This document shows positions 9,093 to 17,953 of a stretch of DNA of 64,000 nucleotides, piece by piece; the first letter of the stretch is position 1; every line of letters starts with the position of its first letter. A program made the position numbers and the translations under genes. The notes beneath the pieces are model-generated. The model worked only from the letters and a program-made list of their open reading frames with translations, did no database searches and was not told the DNA's origin. The stretch covers positions 108,380-172,379 of the forward strand of contig JAAYDI010000065.1 in the NCBI GenBank assembly GCA_012729315.1. The letters are read 5' to 3'. The stretch comes from Planctomycetaceae bacterium (lineage in GTDB: Bacteria; Planctomycetota; Planctomycetia; Pirellulales; Pirellulaceae).

Positions 9093-9536
9093 GTGACGAG
9101 CCATTCTGATCTAACGTCCCGGAACAGTCTAACGTCTCTGAACAGGCGCACGTTCATTGCCGCCGCAGGCGCAGCCCTGACGCTTGGCCATTCAGCACGT
9201 CCAGCTGAAACCTCGGAAACCCCACCGGACCCCAAGGATCTCAGCCGGCACCTGCACCCCCGAGTTCGCATCTGTCGTAGTGAGCTTGCCCGGCAGGAAA
9301 ACGCCTTCTGGGACTGGAAATCTGCCGTTCGACAGATGGACTCGCTTCAGGATTTCGCAGAGAAGTACTACCAGCATAACGCAGGCGGCCAGAATGCAGG
9401 TGTAGCTGAATTTGACTTTTGCGAGGCGGTTGGTAAGGCTGCACAGCCGTTGTTGCCCTTCCCGCAGGGTGTGACGCGGCAGATGACAGCATTCAAGACA
9501 AAGGCGATGCGGCCGCCTCCGGTGCCGAAAAACTGA
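9093..9536 (+). CDS. Small protein with Tat-like signal, unknown function
   Basis: A 147-residue reading frame starting at GTG with an AGAGGTG ribosome-binding site six bases upstream. The N-terminus NRRTFIAAAGAALTLGHSAR is a convincing twin-arginine signal. The remaining hundred or so residues, including WDWKSAVRQMDSLQDFAEKYY, match nothing I know. The base composition is less GC-rich than the flanks, and the protein ends abruptly in a Pro-rich MRPPPVPKN. It may be a truncated member of a larger Tat-exported family, or a genuine short protein. It lies just ahead of another Tat substrate on the same strand. Confidence 0.5.
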   Translation: MTSHSDLTSRNSLTSLNRRTFIAAAGAALTLGHSARPAETSETPPDPKDLSRHLHPRVRICRSELARQENAFWDWKSAVRQMDSLQDFAEKYYQHNAGGQNAGVAEFDFCEAVGKAAQPLLPFPQGVTRQMTAFKTKAMRPPPVPKN

Positions 9537-9757
9537 TCTGGCAGGCGTTGTAGGAGAGCACGGAATCGCGGGACTTCTTGGCGGGAAGCGGAATGCGGCA
9601 CTAGTTGTCACATGGTGCGGGATCCGCGACAATAATACAGACTAGTGGTGAACCGCCGCAAGCTTGACGCCCGGCGGCCCTCCGCTGCCAGGTCGAAATG
9701 CCTTCCTGCCGCGACCCGCACGAACGTATCATCCCTTTGCGCTTAAAGGAGTCCAAC

Positions 9758-11062
9758 ATGTCGGAAACCCGGTCTCGCACGACAACATCGCGTCGCACGT
9801 TCCTCACACAGACCACGGCCACGGTGGTGGGGGGCACGCTGGCCGCGACGCTGGGCGGCGCCCGCATGGCACACGCCAGCGGCAGTGACATCTTGAAAGT
9901 TGGCCTGATCGGTTGCGGCGGCCGAGGTAACGGAGCGGCGGTCAACGCCATGAACGCCGAAGACAACGTCCGCTTGACGGCGTTGGCCGATCTGTTTCCA
10001 GACCGCGTGGAAGAGGCCAAGGAGGCGTTGAGTCAGGCGATTGGCGACAAGTATCAGGTGACCGATGACCGGTGCTTTGCCGGTTTCGACGCCTACCAGC
10101 AGTTGATTGACGCGGATGTCGACGTGGTGTTGCTGGCGACTACGCCGCACTATCGGCCGCAGCACCTGCAGGCGGCGGTGGCGGCGGGCAAGCACGTGTT
10201 CTGCGAGAAGCCGGTGGCGGTGGACCCGGTCGGTGTGCGCAGCGTTCTGGCAACGTGTGAAGAGGCCGAGAAGAAAGGGCTCAGCATCGTTTCGGGGCTC
10301 TGCTGGCGATACGACCTGGGGGTGCGCGAGACGATCAATCGGATTCGCGACGGCGCCATCGGAGACATTGTGGCGATCCACGAGAACTATCTCACCGGTG
10401 CGCTCTGGTTTCGGGCCCGCAAACCGGAATGGTCGGAGATGGAGTATCAGAATCGCAACTGGTACAACCACACCTGGCTGTCGGGCGACCACATTGTGGA
10501 GCAGTTCGTGCACAGTCTCGACAAGGCCATGTGGCTGATGGGGGACCAGCCCCCGCAACGCGGCTTCGGTCTGGGGGGGCGGCAGGTGCGTGTCCAGCCG
10601 GAGTACGGCAATATCTACGACCACTTCGCCAACTGCTTCGAGTGGGAGAACGGAGTCAAGGTGTATGCCTACACGCGGCAGATGGCACACTGCGACAACG
10701 ACGTGGAAGACTACGTCTACGGCACGAAGGGGCGTGCGCAGGTGCTGGTCAACCAACAGCAGGGGTTGATCAACGGCGAGCCGGTGTTCAAGGGGAAGAA
10801 GCCGAGCATGTATGACTACGAACACAAGGAGTTGTTCGCGTCGATCCGTTCCGGCAAGCCGATCAACGACGGCCGTTTCATGGCGTTGAGCACCATGCTG
10901 GGTATTCTGGGCCGCGAGGCCTGCTACACCGGCAAGACGATCGAATGGGACGCGCTGTTCAATTCGGACATGCGGCTCGGTCCGACGACGTACGAATGGG
11001 GTGATGTGCCGAGCGAATCGGTGGCGACGCCCGGCGTCACGACGTTCCCGCGCGGCGCATAG
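9758..11062 (+). CDS. Tat-exported Gfo/Idh/MocA family oxidoreductase
   Basis: A 434-residue exported NAD(P)-dependent dehydrogenase-like protein. The start at 9758 is supported by AAAGGAG seven bases upstream and by the Tat signal that follows (SRRTFLTQTTATVVGG). The Rossmann fold begins with VGLIGCGGRGNGAAVNAM near residue 46; the family hallmark GKHVFCEKPVAVDPVGVR lies near residue 145. The C-terminal half matches the Gfo/Idh/MocA alpha/beta dimerisation domain. Planctomycetes carry many such Tat-exported paralogues, generally linked to sugar or inositol metabolism, but the substrate here is unknown. A perfect hairpin 31 bases past the stop probably ends the transcript. Confidence 0.92.
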   Translation: MSETRSRTTTSRRTFLTQTTATVVGGTLAATLGGARMAHASGSDILKVGLIGCGGRGNGAAVNAMNAEDNVRLTALADLFPDRVEEAKEALSQAIGDKYQVTDDRCFAGFDAYQQLIDADVDVVLLATTPHYRPQHLQAAVAAGKHVFCEKPVAVDPVGVRSVLATCEEAEKKGLSIVSGLCWRYDLGVRETINRIRDGAIGDIVAIHENYLTGALWFRARKPEWSEMEYQNRNWYNHTWLSGDHIVEQFVHSLDKAMWLMGDQPPQRGFGLGGRQVRVQPEYGNIYDHFANCFEWENGVKVYAYTRQMAHCDNDVEDYVYGTKGRAQVLVNQQQGLINGEPVFKGKKPSMYDYEHKELFASIRSGKPINDGRFMALSTMLGILGREACYTGKTIEWDALFNSDMRLGPTTYEWGDVPSESVATPGVTTFPRGA

Positions 11063-11092
11063 CGGGTGCGGGCAGACAGGGAGTCAAGCCTG

Positions 11093-11118
11093 GGGTGGCA
11101 CGCATCCGCGTGCCACCC
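11093..11118. terminator. Perfect 11-bp hairpin between convergent genes
   Basis: GGGTGGCACGC and its exact complement GCGTGCCACCC are separated by ATCC. The hairpin lies in the short gap between the rightward oxidoreductase and the leftward dnaA, where a bidirectional terminator is expected. There is no long T-run on either side, so the assignment rests on stem strength and position. Confidence 0.6.
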
Positions 11119-11167
11119 GGCGCGGCGTCGGGAAGCGCTCGCCGGCGGGCGTCCGTCCCCGGGAGGC

Positions 11168-12550
11168 TCATCCCGCGCGGATCTGCGATTCGACGCGGCG
11201 AATCGCTTCGCCGATCTCACAGTGGCCATGGGCCAGGCGGATCGCCTCCCGCCGGTCCATCCAGCGCTGTACCTGTTTCTGGGCCGAGATAACGGTGCTG
11301 TGGCTGCGGCGTCCGAAGTAGGCGCCGATCTCCACGTACGCGGCGCGGGTGTACTGGCGTGCCAGCCACATGGCCAGCGCCCGCGGCTGGCTCACGGCGC
11401 GCCCCTTGCTGGATGACTGCAGGCTGTTGGGGTCGAGCCCGAACACGTCGCACACGGCGCGGTCGATGTCGGGAAGCTGCACGACGCGCGCGGTGGCCTG
11501 GAACATGTCCAGCAGCGCCGACTGGGCCAGTTCCAGATCGATGGGCCGCTGGAACGCGCGGCTCGAAGCCTCCAGCCGATGGATCGCGCCCGCCAGGTTC
11601 CGCGCATCGCCGTCCAACCGATCGACGATCAGGGTGCGGACGTCTTCGGGCAGGGAGACCTGCAGGCGGCCCGACAGTTGGTCGAGAATACCCAGCCGTG
11701 TGGCGCGATCGGCCGGCTCGATGCCGCACACCAGCCCGCCGGAGAATCGCGCAGTGAGCACCGAGCCGAATTTGGCCAGGGACGCCGGCGCGCGATCGGC
11801 TGCCAGTACCAGCTGACGATGCCCCCGCAACAAGGCGTCCACCGTGTTCTGCAGCTCGACCAGCGTCGCGCGCTTGCCCAGAAAGAACTGCACGTCGTCG
11901 ATCAGCAACAGGTCCATGTGCCGATACTTGTGGCGGAAACTCGGCAGCCCGCTGCCACGCAGCGCTTCGAGGAACATCGACGTGAACTGCTCGGCCGTCA
12001 AGTACAACACGCGACGCGCTTGCCCCGCGCCGCGCACCGCTGACCAGATCCCTTCCAGCAGATGCGTCTTGCCGCAGCCGGGCGGCCCGTACAGAAACAG
12101 CGGTGATACCTCGCCCGGACGCTCGGCAATCATCTGCGCAGCCGTATAGGCGACACGGTTGTTGCGGCCCACCACGTAATCGTTCAGGTGGGCGAAACGC
12201 CGCGGAGCCGGACGCGGCACCGCCCCGTCTGACGCGGCGACCTCGGTCTCGCACCGGCTGTCGGCGGCAACCACCTCCGGCTGCTGCCGCTCGCGCAACG
12301 CCGGGTCGACGGCAAACTCCACCCGCACCGGGCCGGCGACCAGCGAACGGCAGGCCGTCTGTAGCTCGTCGCGGAACAGCCTGCGCAGCCGGTCGATCGT
12401 GAACTGATCGGCGGCGGACACCCGCAACGACCCGCCGATCAGACGCAGTTGGACACTATCGCCGAACCAGAGGTCAAATCGTTCTCGGCCGACTTCACCA
12501 GCCACCGCTTCCCGCAGGGCCGAGTCGATGTCCCTATCGTCGTTCGTCAC
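11168..12550 (-). CDS. dnaA: Chromosomal replication initiator protein DnaA
   Basis: A 460-residue AAA+ initiator. The Walker A motif GPPGCGKT is at residues 155-162 and Walker B is LLLIDDVQF about 60 residues later. The C-terminal helix-turn-helix carries a DnaA-type signature near residues 404-425, including YVEIGAYFGRRSHSTVISAQ. Domain I is recognisable (GEVGRERFDLWFGDSVQL), and domain III starts at FAHLNDYVVGRNNRVAY, close to the usual FVVGxxNxxA. No dnaN, recF or gyrB is adjacent, so the classical origin cluster is absent. The upstream intergenic stretch contains an AT-rich patch and one poor DnaA-box match. A second dnaA elsewhere in the genome is possible. Confidence 0.93.
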   Translation of the reverse strand: MTNDDRDIDSALREAVAGEVGRERFDLWFGDSVQLRLIGGSLRVSAADQFTIDRLRRLFRDELQTACRSLVAGPVRVEFAVDPALRERQQPEVVAADSRCETEVAASDGAVPRPAPRRFAHLNDYVVGRNNRVAYTAAQMIAERPGEVSPLFLYGPPGCGKTHLLEGIWSAVRGAGQARRVLYLTAEQFTSMFLEALRGSGLPSFRHKYRHMDLLLIDDVQFFLGKRATLVELQNTVDALLRGHRQLVLAADRAPASLAKFGSVLTARFSGGLVCGIEPADRATRLGILDQLSGRLQVSLPEDVRTLIVDRLDGDARNLAGAIHRLEASSRAFQRPIDLELAQSALLDMFQATARVVQLPDIDRAVCDVFGLDPNSLQSSSKGRAVSQPRALAMWLARQYTRAAYVEIGAYFGRRSHSTVISAQKQVQRWMDRREAIRLAHGHCEIGEAIRRVESQIRAG

Positions 12551-12928
12551 GTCCTACCGCATCCTCTGCGCAAACCACCAGCGCCACAAAAACACACGCA
12601 GTTCGTGCCCGGAAGTCCATTCGCCAGATCGGCGTGGACTGGTGGCTGCCGGCTTGAGCAGCCTAATCCATAATTTTGGTAAAGTCGTACGTCCTATTAA
12701 TTTAGGATCGACGACGAAGCACCCAGTAAGGTTCCGTGGCAGCCGATTGTACGCGTGCTAGCAGCGGTGTAAAGAAGGGACCACCAACTTTTCTGCCAGG
12801 TGGGAAATCGGCCGCCAAAACCGCTGGAAACATCGCCACATCCGGTATCGGGCAGCCGCGTCGCGCGCGGGTGGCTGGTCGTGGAAAACGTGTTGGTGCT
12901 GCCGATGCCTGGGCCGGGGTGGCGACTG
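12551..12928. other. Intergenic region upstream of dnaA with an AT-rich patch
   Basis: No gene is visible in these 378 bases. Around 12660-12720 the composition drops sharply to AT-rich sequence (for example TCCTATTAATTTAGGATCG). One nonamer, TAATCCATA at 12664-12672, differs from the DnaA-box consensus TTATCCACA at two positions. This region must hold the dnaA promoter. Calling it a replication origin would need more boxes than I can see. Confidence 0.4.
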
Positions 12929-13846
12929 CTACGTGCGGGCCTGCATGTTGCGCACGTACACGCAGCGTCGATCCCAGTGGTCGAAGCCGGCGAACGCGTA
13001 GACTCCCTGGGCGGGCCAGTTGTTCTGATCGACCGCCAGCACCATGCGTTGGCGGGGAGCTTGCGCGACCAGCCACTGAGCGTACCGGGTGATCTGCCCG
13101 CCCCAACCATGTCCGCGTTGTTCGGGTACGACCCCCATGTACATCAGTTCCGCCTGATCGTGATCCGGGTGATCGGCCAACAGGACGCAGCCCACGTCGC
13201 GTCCGGCGTGCTGCGCGAAAAGCCACCATTCCGGCCGATATTCGCCGGTTTCGCGATAGCCGGCCAGCACGTCATGCATGGCGCGCATGCCATCGAGTTC
13301 CGTGCAGTCGAGTGATTTGACATAGGTGCGTTCAATGAGCTGGCTCAACCGCGTTTCGTCAGCCGGTGTGAACGGCTGGAACTGCAGGTCGCTCTGCGGG
13401 CGGAGCCGGGGGAAGGACTCGTGCGCCGCGACCAGATAGTCGAGATCGGTCAGGTGCTGGTATCCGGCGCGCACCAGTCGCACGACATCGGCCACGGCGC
13501 GCACGGGCAACACGGCCTGCGCCAGGGCCACCTGTGCGGACCGCAGATAGTCATCCACCGCCAGTTGCAGGCGGGTCGCAGTGTCCTCCGGCTCACCAGG
13601 GCTGAGTACGGCGGGCCAACAAAACGCGCTGCGGCCTGGCACAACCTGCCCCCAGGCAGCCCCCACCAACCGCTCCGCACGCCGCGCCAGATATAGCCCC
13701 TGCACGTCCATATTTCCTGCGGCTGCGGCAGCCAGGATGCGGTGCGCACGCGTTCGGCCGATGCGCAGCATCTCCAGTGCTTCGACTCGCCGCCCTGTCG
13801 GAGCACTTTCGACAGTCACATCCTGTGTCAGCGGTAGATTCGGCAT
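12929..13846 (-). CDS. GNAT-family N-acetyltransferase
   Basis: A 305-residue protein whose C-terminal half is a GNAT fold. The acetyl-CoA pyrophosphate loop is VVPEQRGHGWGGQITRY, and the terminal strand includes LAVDQNNWPAQGVYAFAGF. The N-terminal half (from MPNLPLTQDVTVES) looks like a degenerate second GNAT domain without a clear loop, a layout common in two-domain acetyltransferases of unknown substrate. The frame is open much further upstream, but ATG 13846 is the first start clear of the divergent gene's promoter region. The gene is transcribed away from the PDZ protein at 14052. Confidence 0.8.
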   Translation of the reverse strand: MPNLPLTQDVTVESAPTGRRVEALEMLRIGRTRAHRILAAAAAGNMDVQGLYLARRAERLVGAAWGQVVPGRSAFCWPAVLSPGEPEDTATRLQLAVDDYLRSAQVALAQAVLPVRAVADVVRLVRAGYQHLTDLDYLVAAHESFPRLRPQSDLQFQPFTPADETRLSQLIERTYVKSLDCTELDGMRAMHDVLAGYRETGEYRPEWWLFAQHAGRDVGCVLLADHPDHDQAELMYMGVVPEQRGHGWGGQITRYAQWLVAQAPRQRMVLAVDQNNWPAQGVYAFAGFDHWDRRCVYVRNMQART

Positions 13847-14051
13847 GACACGACCAGCATAAACAATTCGGCGCGCTTTCTCCAAGACCGGCGGCGTGAA
13901 TTGGAGAAGTCGGGCATTCGGGTACAACGAGGGCGCCGGTATAATGATGGCGCCCAGGTTGTTCGGGCCCGACCCCCAGACGCGGGCGGATCGGATTGGG
14001 CGTCTGTGACGTGGTCGCGCGTCGGCCATGCGAAAGGTGAGGCTTTCAACG

Positions 14052-14945
14052 ATGAATGTGCGGCAATGTGCGGGTGCGTTCCTGATGACACTGGCTGGGA
14101 TGAGTATCTCGGCGGTCTGGGGACAAAATGCGGTCGAGCGACTGGAGGATCCAGTGGCCGAACTGCCGGAACCGGCCCAGCTGGACGCGGCACCATCGAT
14201 CGTTGTCGAAGCAGCGCGGCCCGGTCTGGGAATCTCGGTGGACGATGTGTCGGATCTCACGCGCCGGCGTTTCGCCGTGACCGTGCCCACTGGTGCCGTG
14301 ATCACGCGGATTCGTGCCGGATCGCCGGCGGCTCGCGCAGGACTGCCGCTGGGCGGCGTGATTGTCTCGGTCAACGGCAAACGCATTGGTTCGGCCGATG
14401 ACCTGGTGCGTTTCATTCAGGTCTTTCGTCCGGGGGACGAGATTGAACTGACCTATTTCGAGGGGGATCGGATCGGCCGCAAGAAGCTGCGTCTGGCCCC
14501 GATGGATCCGGTCACGGTGCCGGCGCCGGCCGCGTCCCAGCCGAACGCGGCGGCGGGCCGGAGCGACCCGCCGCTGCAGTTGGGTCGTCGCCGGCAGGGA
14601 ACGAAGCCCCGCCCAGTGCTTGATGCGCTGGAACGCACGCTGGACGCAGTCCTGCCGCCGGTCGACCCGGCAGGCGGGGCCGATTCTGCGGCACAGGTGC
14701 CGCCACCGCCTGAATTTGCGCCCGCTGCGGTGGACCCGGCGGTTGATGAGATGCCGCCCCCGCCGCCACCGGTCCCGCCGGCCGCGGGCGGCCAGCGGAG
14801 CGTCCTGGTGCCCGACCGCGGCGCAACGCCGCTCAGTCCGGCCGACGAGCTGGCGGCGCTGCGCCGCCAGGCGGAGTTGCTCAAACAGCAACTCGATCAG
14901 ATCCAACGCCGCATCGAGGAACTGGAACAGACGAAACGCCGGTAA
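14052..14945 (+). CDS. Exported PDZ-domain protein with proline-rich linker and coiled coil
   Basis: A protein of about 297 residues. ATG 14052 gives a signal peptide (MNVRQCAGAFLMTLAGMSIS, cleavage around VWGQ); an in-frame ATG at 14028 would add eight residues. Residues 55-145 form a PDZ domain: VITRIRAGSPAARAGLPLGG, then GVIVSVNGKRIGSADDLVRF. A disordered Pro/Ala region follows, including repeated PPPPP, and the C-terminus is a coiled coil, LAALRRQAELLKQQLDQIQR and on. There is no protease domain, so this is a periplasmic adaptor or binding protein rather than a DegP-type enzyme. The partner is unknown. It converges on the leftward gene ending at 14950, leaving four bases between them. Confidence 0.82.
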   Translation: MNVRQCAGAFLMTLAGMSISAVWGQNAVERLEDPVAELPEPAQLDAAPSIVVEAARPGLGISVDDVSDLTRRRFAVTVPTGAVITRIRAGSPAARAGLPLGGVIVSVNGKRIGSADDLVRFIQVFRPGDEIELTYFEGDRIGRKKLRLAPMDPVTVPAPAASQPNAAAGRSDPPLQLGRRRQGTKPRPVLDALERTLDAVLPPVDPAGGADSAAQVPPPPEFAPAAVDPAVDEMPPPPPPVPPAAGGQRSVLVPDRGATPLSPADELAALRRQAELLKQQLDQIQRRIEELEQTKRR

Positions 14946-14949
14946 CGCC

Positions 14950-15837
14950 TCAGGCCCGGTGCGCCCCGGCCACGAGTTCCTCAAATGCACGCCGCTGTTC
15001 CTGTAACGCGGCGACAGGATCTGCCGGTTGCCCGTGGCACTCGAGCAGAATCCAGCCGCTGTAGCCGGCCTGGACGAGCAGGCGCATGAGGTCCGCGTAG
15101 GGATAGTCTGTCAGCGTCAACTCGCGGACGTGGGTGGTGTCTGCCAGGCGGTCCTGGACCAGGCGGAAGTTGTGCTCGAGCCCCTCCCCTTTCAGGTCGG
15201 CGTCGTTGCAGTTCCAGCACACACCCACGTTCGGGTGCGTGGCGACGTCCATGATCGCTTTGATGTGGGGCAGCTCGGAGGTGCCCGGCCCGTGTACTTC
15301 CAGCCGGATACGTTGGCCATAGTCGGCGCCGAAAGCGGCCACTTCGTTCAGCGCTGTGCCAATCTGCTCCAGCGTGCGCTGGTGCGGCACGTCTTTCACG
15401 AACGAGTTCGGCTTGACCTTCACGCCGCTGCCTCCGCAATCGTGCATGAGCCGGATGTAGGCTTTGGTCAGTTCGATGTTTCTCCGGAGCTCGGCCGGGT
15501 CATTGCTGTGATACTCGGCGTTGGATCCATAACCGACCAGTGTGACCGGGCTGTCCGCGAACCGCTGGCGTACCTCGGCACGCTGGGCAGGTGACAACGA
15601 CGGTTCCACACCGTGCTTGTGCTCCGTCCGCAGTTCCACGCCCGGTACCGCGGCGGCCGCACAGTTGGCCAGCAGCGTGGCGAGGTCCCAGTCCTGTCCC
15701 CACAAGTACGTGACCAGCCCCAACCGCATGTCGGCCGTGCCGGCCGTGGCGGCACTGGTCGGGGAGACGCGGAGTGCGGGGAGCGATGCGGTGGCCGCGG
15801 CAGCGGCGGCCAGAAAACGGCGGCGGGTCAGAGGCAT
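14950..15837 (-). CDS. Tat-exported sugar phosphate isomerase/epimerase-like TIM-barrel protein
   Basis: A 295-residue protein of the xylose isomerase-like TIM-barrel family (IolE/hydroxypyruvate isomerase type). Its N-terminus, LTRRRFLAAAAAATASLPAL, is a Tat signal; the start is the ATG at 15837 with AAGGAA upstream. Metal-site signatures include VELRTEHKHGVEP, a central RIRLEVHGPG with its Glu and His, VGVCWNCNDAD, and a late GWILLECHGQPADP. Such exported isomerase-like proteins are frequent in planctomycetes alongside Gfo/Idh/MocA proteins, and their substrates are mostly unknown. Transcription runs leftward from a long upstream region shared with the divergent permease gene. Confidence 0.87.
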   Translation of the reverse strand: MPLTRRRFLAAAAAATASLPALRVSPTSAATAGTADMRLGLVTYLWGQDWDLATLLANCAAAAVPGVELRTEHKHGVEPSLSPAQRAEVRQRFADSPVTLVGYGSNAEYHSNDPAELRRNIELTKAYIRLMHDCGGSGVKVKPNSFVKDVPHQRTLEQIGTALNEVAAFGADYGQRIRLEVHGPGTSELPHIKAIMDVATHPNVGVCWNCNDADLKGEGLEHNFRLVQDRLADTTHVRELTLTDYPYADLMRLLVQAGYSGWILLECHGQPADPVAALQEQRRAFEELVAGAHRA

Positions 15838-15995
15838 GGTGAGTTCCTTGTGTCGAACTTGTGTCGAAGTGGGGGAGCCGCAAAGAGTTTGTCGTATGTA
15901 CGGGTCGCGACATCTCCGGCGCCGCACGTCTCGCCGCACAACGCAGGCACTGAGCGGCCACGCCCGCGGCGTCGGAAATGTGTCCACGGCACCAT

Positions 15996-16023
15996 TTTAC
16001 ACGCTCTCGCATCGCGGTATACT
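15996..16023 (+). promoter_or_regulatory. Sigma-70-type promoter of the NCS1 permease gene
   Basis: A -35 element TTTACA (15996-16001) and a -10 element TATACT (16018-16023) are separated by 16 bases and lie about 110 bases before the start at 16135. The leader includes a small inverted repeat, GCTGAC-8 nt-GTCAGC, around 16052-16071, that could be an operator. Confidence 0.55.
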
Positions 16024-16134
16024 CAAGTTCCGCCTGTACTAGCAGACATTGTGCTGACGAACACGTGTCAGCCAGCCGTTTTCTACATTCCGCTTTGGCC
16101 GTGACTCCGCGGAGTTGCGTAGGGAGGGACTTGT

Positions 16135-17580
16135 ATGGCTTCGAATCTACCGGATTATGTCGCGTCTGCTCAGCCGGTGCCACTGGCCAATCGCCTGCCG
16201 TGGTACAAGAGCACGGCGCAGTCGTACGCGGGCATCATGCTGTGGTTCGTGTTCTGGCAGAGCGTGCCGGCGAGCGGAGCGCCGGGGCCGGCGGGGATTC
16301 TTGCGCACGGCTTGGGTACCGCGCTGCTGGGGGTGGTGGTGGCTGCGTTGATCTGCCATTTCGCCAGTTATCTGGCACCCGCCATGATGGGCATGAAGAC
16401 CGGCCTGCCGCTGGCGGTGGTCGGCACGTCGACCTACGGTGTGCAGGGCGGGTTTCTGATGCCCGGCTTCTTCATGGGTGTCCTGCAGTTCGGCTGGTTG
16501 GCCGTCAACGCGTACTTCGCCTCGGAACTGTTGGCCGGCTTCTTCCTCAAGAATGCGACGAACACGCCGCTACACATGACGATCGGCGTGATCTGGGCGG
16601 TTACCGCTGCGTTTATCGGGCTCAAAGGCATCCACTACGTGGCCCGCGTAGCCACCTATCTGCCGTTGATCCCGTTGATCATTCTGTTGATCCTCGCGGG
16701 TCGGGTGTTCTCGGGAGTCGGCGAGTTCGACCCGGCAGTGCTGCTGGCTGGCTCGTCCGTCGCGACGCCCAGCAGCTTTGAACTGATGTTGTTTGCGATC
16801 GCCAATATCGTCGGGTTCTTTGCCACAGCGGGTGCGGCGGGTGCGGACGTCGCGTCGAGCAATCGCGATCGCCGCGACGTCCAGCTGGGCGGCCTGTTCG
16901 GTGTGGCCGGTTCGACCATTTTGACGGGCTGCCTGGCCCTGGTGATCGTCGCCGGAACCTATGGCGCCGGCCTGGCGGGCGCCGGCGCCGGCATCGACCC
17001 GACCAAGCTGATGGATGTGATTGTGGGTGAGCAGGTGACCAAGGTGTTCTGGCTCCTGCTGGCGGTCGCCGCCTTCCCCTCAGCCTGCTTCAGTTCGCTG
17101 ATTGCGGCCAACAGCTTCAAGAACACGCTGCCGCGGGTCAATCCGTTCATTTCGTGCGGCATTGGTACGGCTGCCTCGGTAGCCCTTGTATTGTCCGGCG
17201 CGGCCGGGGATGCGGCCAAGATGTTCGGGATTATCGGCGCGTCGTTTGGCCCGATCTGCGGTGCGATGGCGGCCGATTACCTGCTGGCCAAATGCCAGTG
17301 GCCCGGTCCGCGCGCGGGATTCAATCCGGCCGGATGGCTCTCTTGGGCCGTGGGTTTCTACGTGGGGGCGATCGGCATGATTAACGCCACCGTACAGGCT
17401 CCGGAGTTCGCCGAGAAGTTCCCACAGATCGCCAACTACGTGTCCAAGGTGGCCATTCAGGTGTACTGCCCGCCCGTGGCGGCAATCGTCGTCGGGTTTG
17501 TGCTGTACTATATCCTGGCCAAAGCCGGTCTGCTGACCCGGACGCTGGAGATGCCTCAGACGGCAAAGGCCGAGGCCTGA
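16135..17580 (+). CDS. NCS1-family nucleobase permease, cytosine/purine type
   Basis: A 481-residue membrane protein with about twelve hydrophobic helices. The sequence matches the nucleobase:cation symporter-1 family of CodB. The N-terminus has WYKSTAQSYAGIMLWFVFWQ and the first repeat has MMGMKTGLPLAVVGTSTYG. Later come a GADVASSNRDRRDVQLGG loop and a GIIGASFGPICGAMAADYLL segment resembling the substrate-site helices of this family. The likely cargo is cytosine, a purine or a related heterocycle; no catabolic enzyme is adjacent to narrow it down. A GGGAGGGACTT ribosome-binding region precedes ATG 16135. A strong terminator follows 32 bases after the stop, so the gene is monocistronic. Confidence 0.9.
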   Translation: MASNLPDYVASAQPVPLANRLPWYKSTAQSYAGIMLWFVFWQSVPASGAPGPAGILAHGLGTALLGVVVAALICHFASYLAPAMMGMKTGLPLAVVGTSTYGVQGGFLMPGFFMGVLQFGWLAVNAYFASELLAGFFLKNATNTPLHMTIGVIWAVTAAFIGLKGIHYVARVATYLPLIPLIILLILAGRVFSGVGEFDPAVLLAGSSVATPSSFELMLFAIANIVGFFATAGAAGADVASSNRDRRDVQLGGLFGVAGSTILTGCLALVIVAGTYGAGLAGAGAGIDPTKLMDVIVGEQVTKVFWLLLAVAAFPSACFSSLIAANSFKNTLPRVNPFISCGIGTAASVALVLSGAAGDAAKMFGIIGASFGPICGAMAADYLLAKCQWPGPRAGFNPAGWLSWAVGFYVGAIGMINATVQAPEFAEKFPQIANYVSKVAIQVYCPPVAAIVVGFVLYYILAKAGLLTRTLEMPQTAKAEA

Positions 17581-17612
17581 GTCGCAGACGCAATGCCCGT
17601 TCTGCTTTTTCG

Positions 17613-17651
17613 CCAGCACCGTCTCTCGTCCCGAGAGGCGGTGCTGGTTTT
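17613..17651 (+). terminator. Rho-independent terminator of the permease gene
   Basis: A 16-bp stem, CCAGCACCGTCTCTCG pairing with CGAGAGGCGGTGCTGG through one T-G wobble, closes on a three-base loop and is followed by TTTT. It lies 32 bases past the permease stop and is the most convincing intrinsic terminator in the window. Confidence 0.88.
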
Positions 17652-17721
17652 GATATCCATGGCCCCTGTACGGGCGCGGGCCGCGCACGGGGCTGCCGTC
17701 CGGGTGCCAGTCTGCGCCCGG

Positions 17722-17953
17722 CTATCCCAGCGCGGGCAGGCCGATGGCCGTCTTCTTGATCAGCTCGCGCCGCCATCAGGTCGGGGATCGCCGGCCGGCC
17801 GCCGACCAGGAACTTGACGCCGTTGTAGCGGCCCGGATTGTGCGAAGCGGTGACGATGGCCAGGTTCGGGCAACTGGCCTCGCGCGCCGCGAATTGCACC
17901 ACCGGATCGGGCACGTGCCCCACATCCTGCACGTCGGCGCGCGGGAGAACGCC
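17722..17953 (-). pseudogene. Remnant of a phosphoglucomutase/phosphomannomutase gene
   Basis: Directly after the stop of the methyltransferase (17954-17956), in the same frame, the sequence reads into unmistakable alpha-D-phosphohexomutase: VGHVPDPVVQFAAREA, then IVTASHNPGRYNGVKFLVGG, which holds the phosphoserine loop TASHNP. Similarity stops after AIPDLMA. Shifting by one base, the next codons read RELIKKTAIGLPALG and a stop at 17722-17724, which looks like a natural C-terminus. About 350 internal residues and the N-terminus of a normal ~450-residue enzyme are therefore missing, and no start codon or ribosome-binding site remains. I infer decay by a large internal deletion; the C-terminal match is less certain than the active-site match. 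Confidence 0.65.

Noticed and set aside
9192..9632. Minus-strand frame with a hydrophobic stretch opposite the small Tat protein
   Set aside because: The Tat signal on the plus strand with a proper ribosome-binding site explains the region better.
16024..16134. Purine or other riboswitch in the NCS1 permease leader
   Set aside because: The only structure is a 6-bp inverted repeat; no conserved riboswitch core was found.
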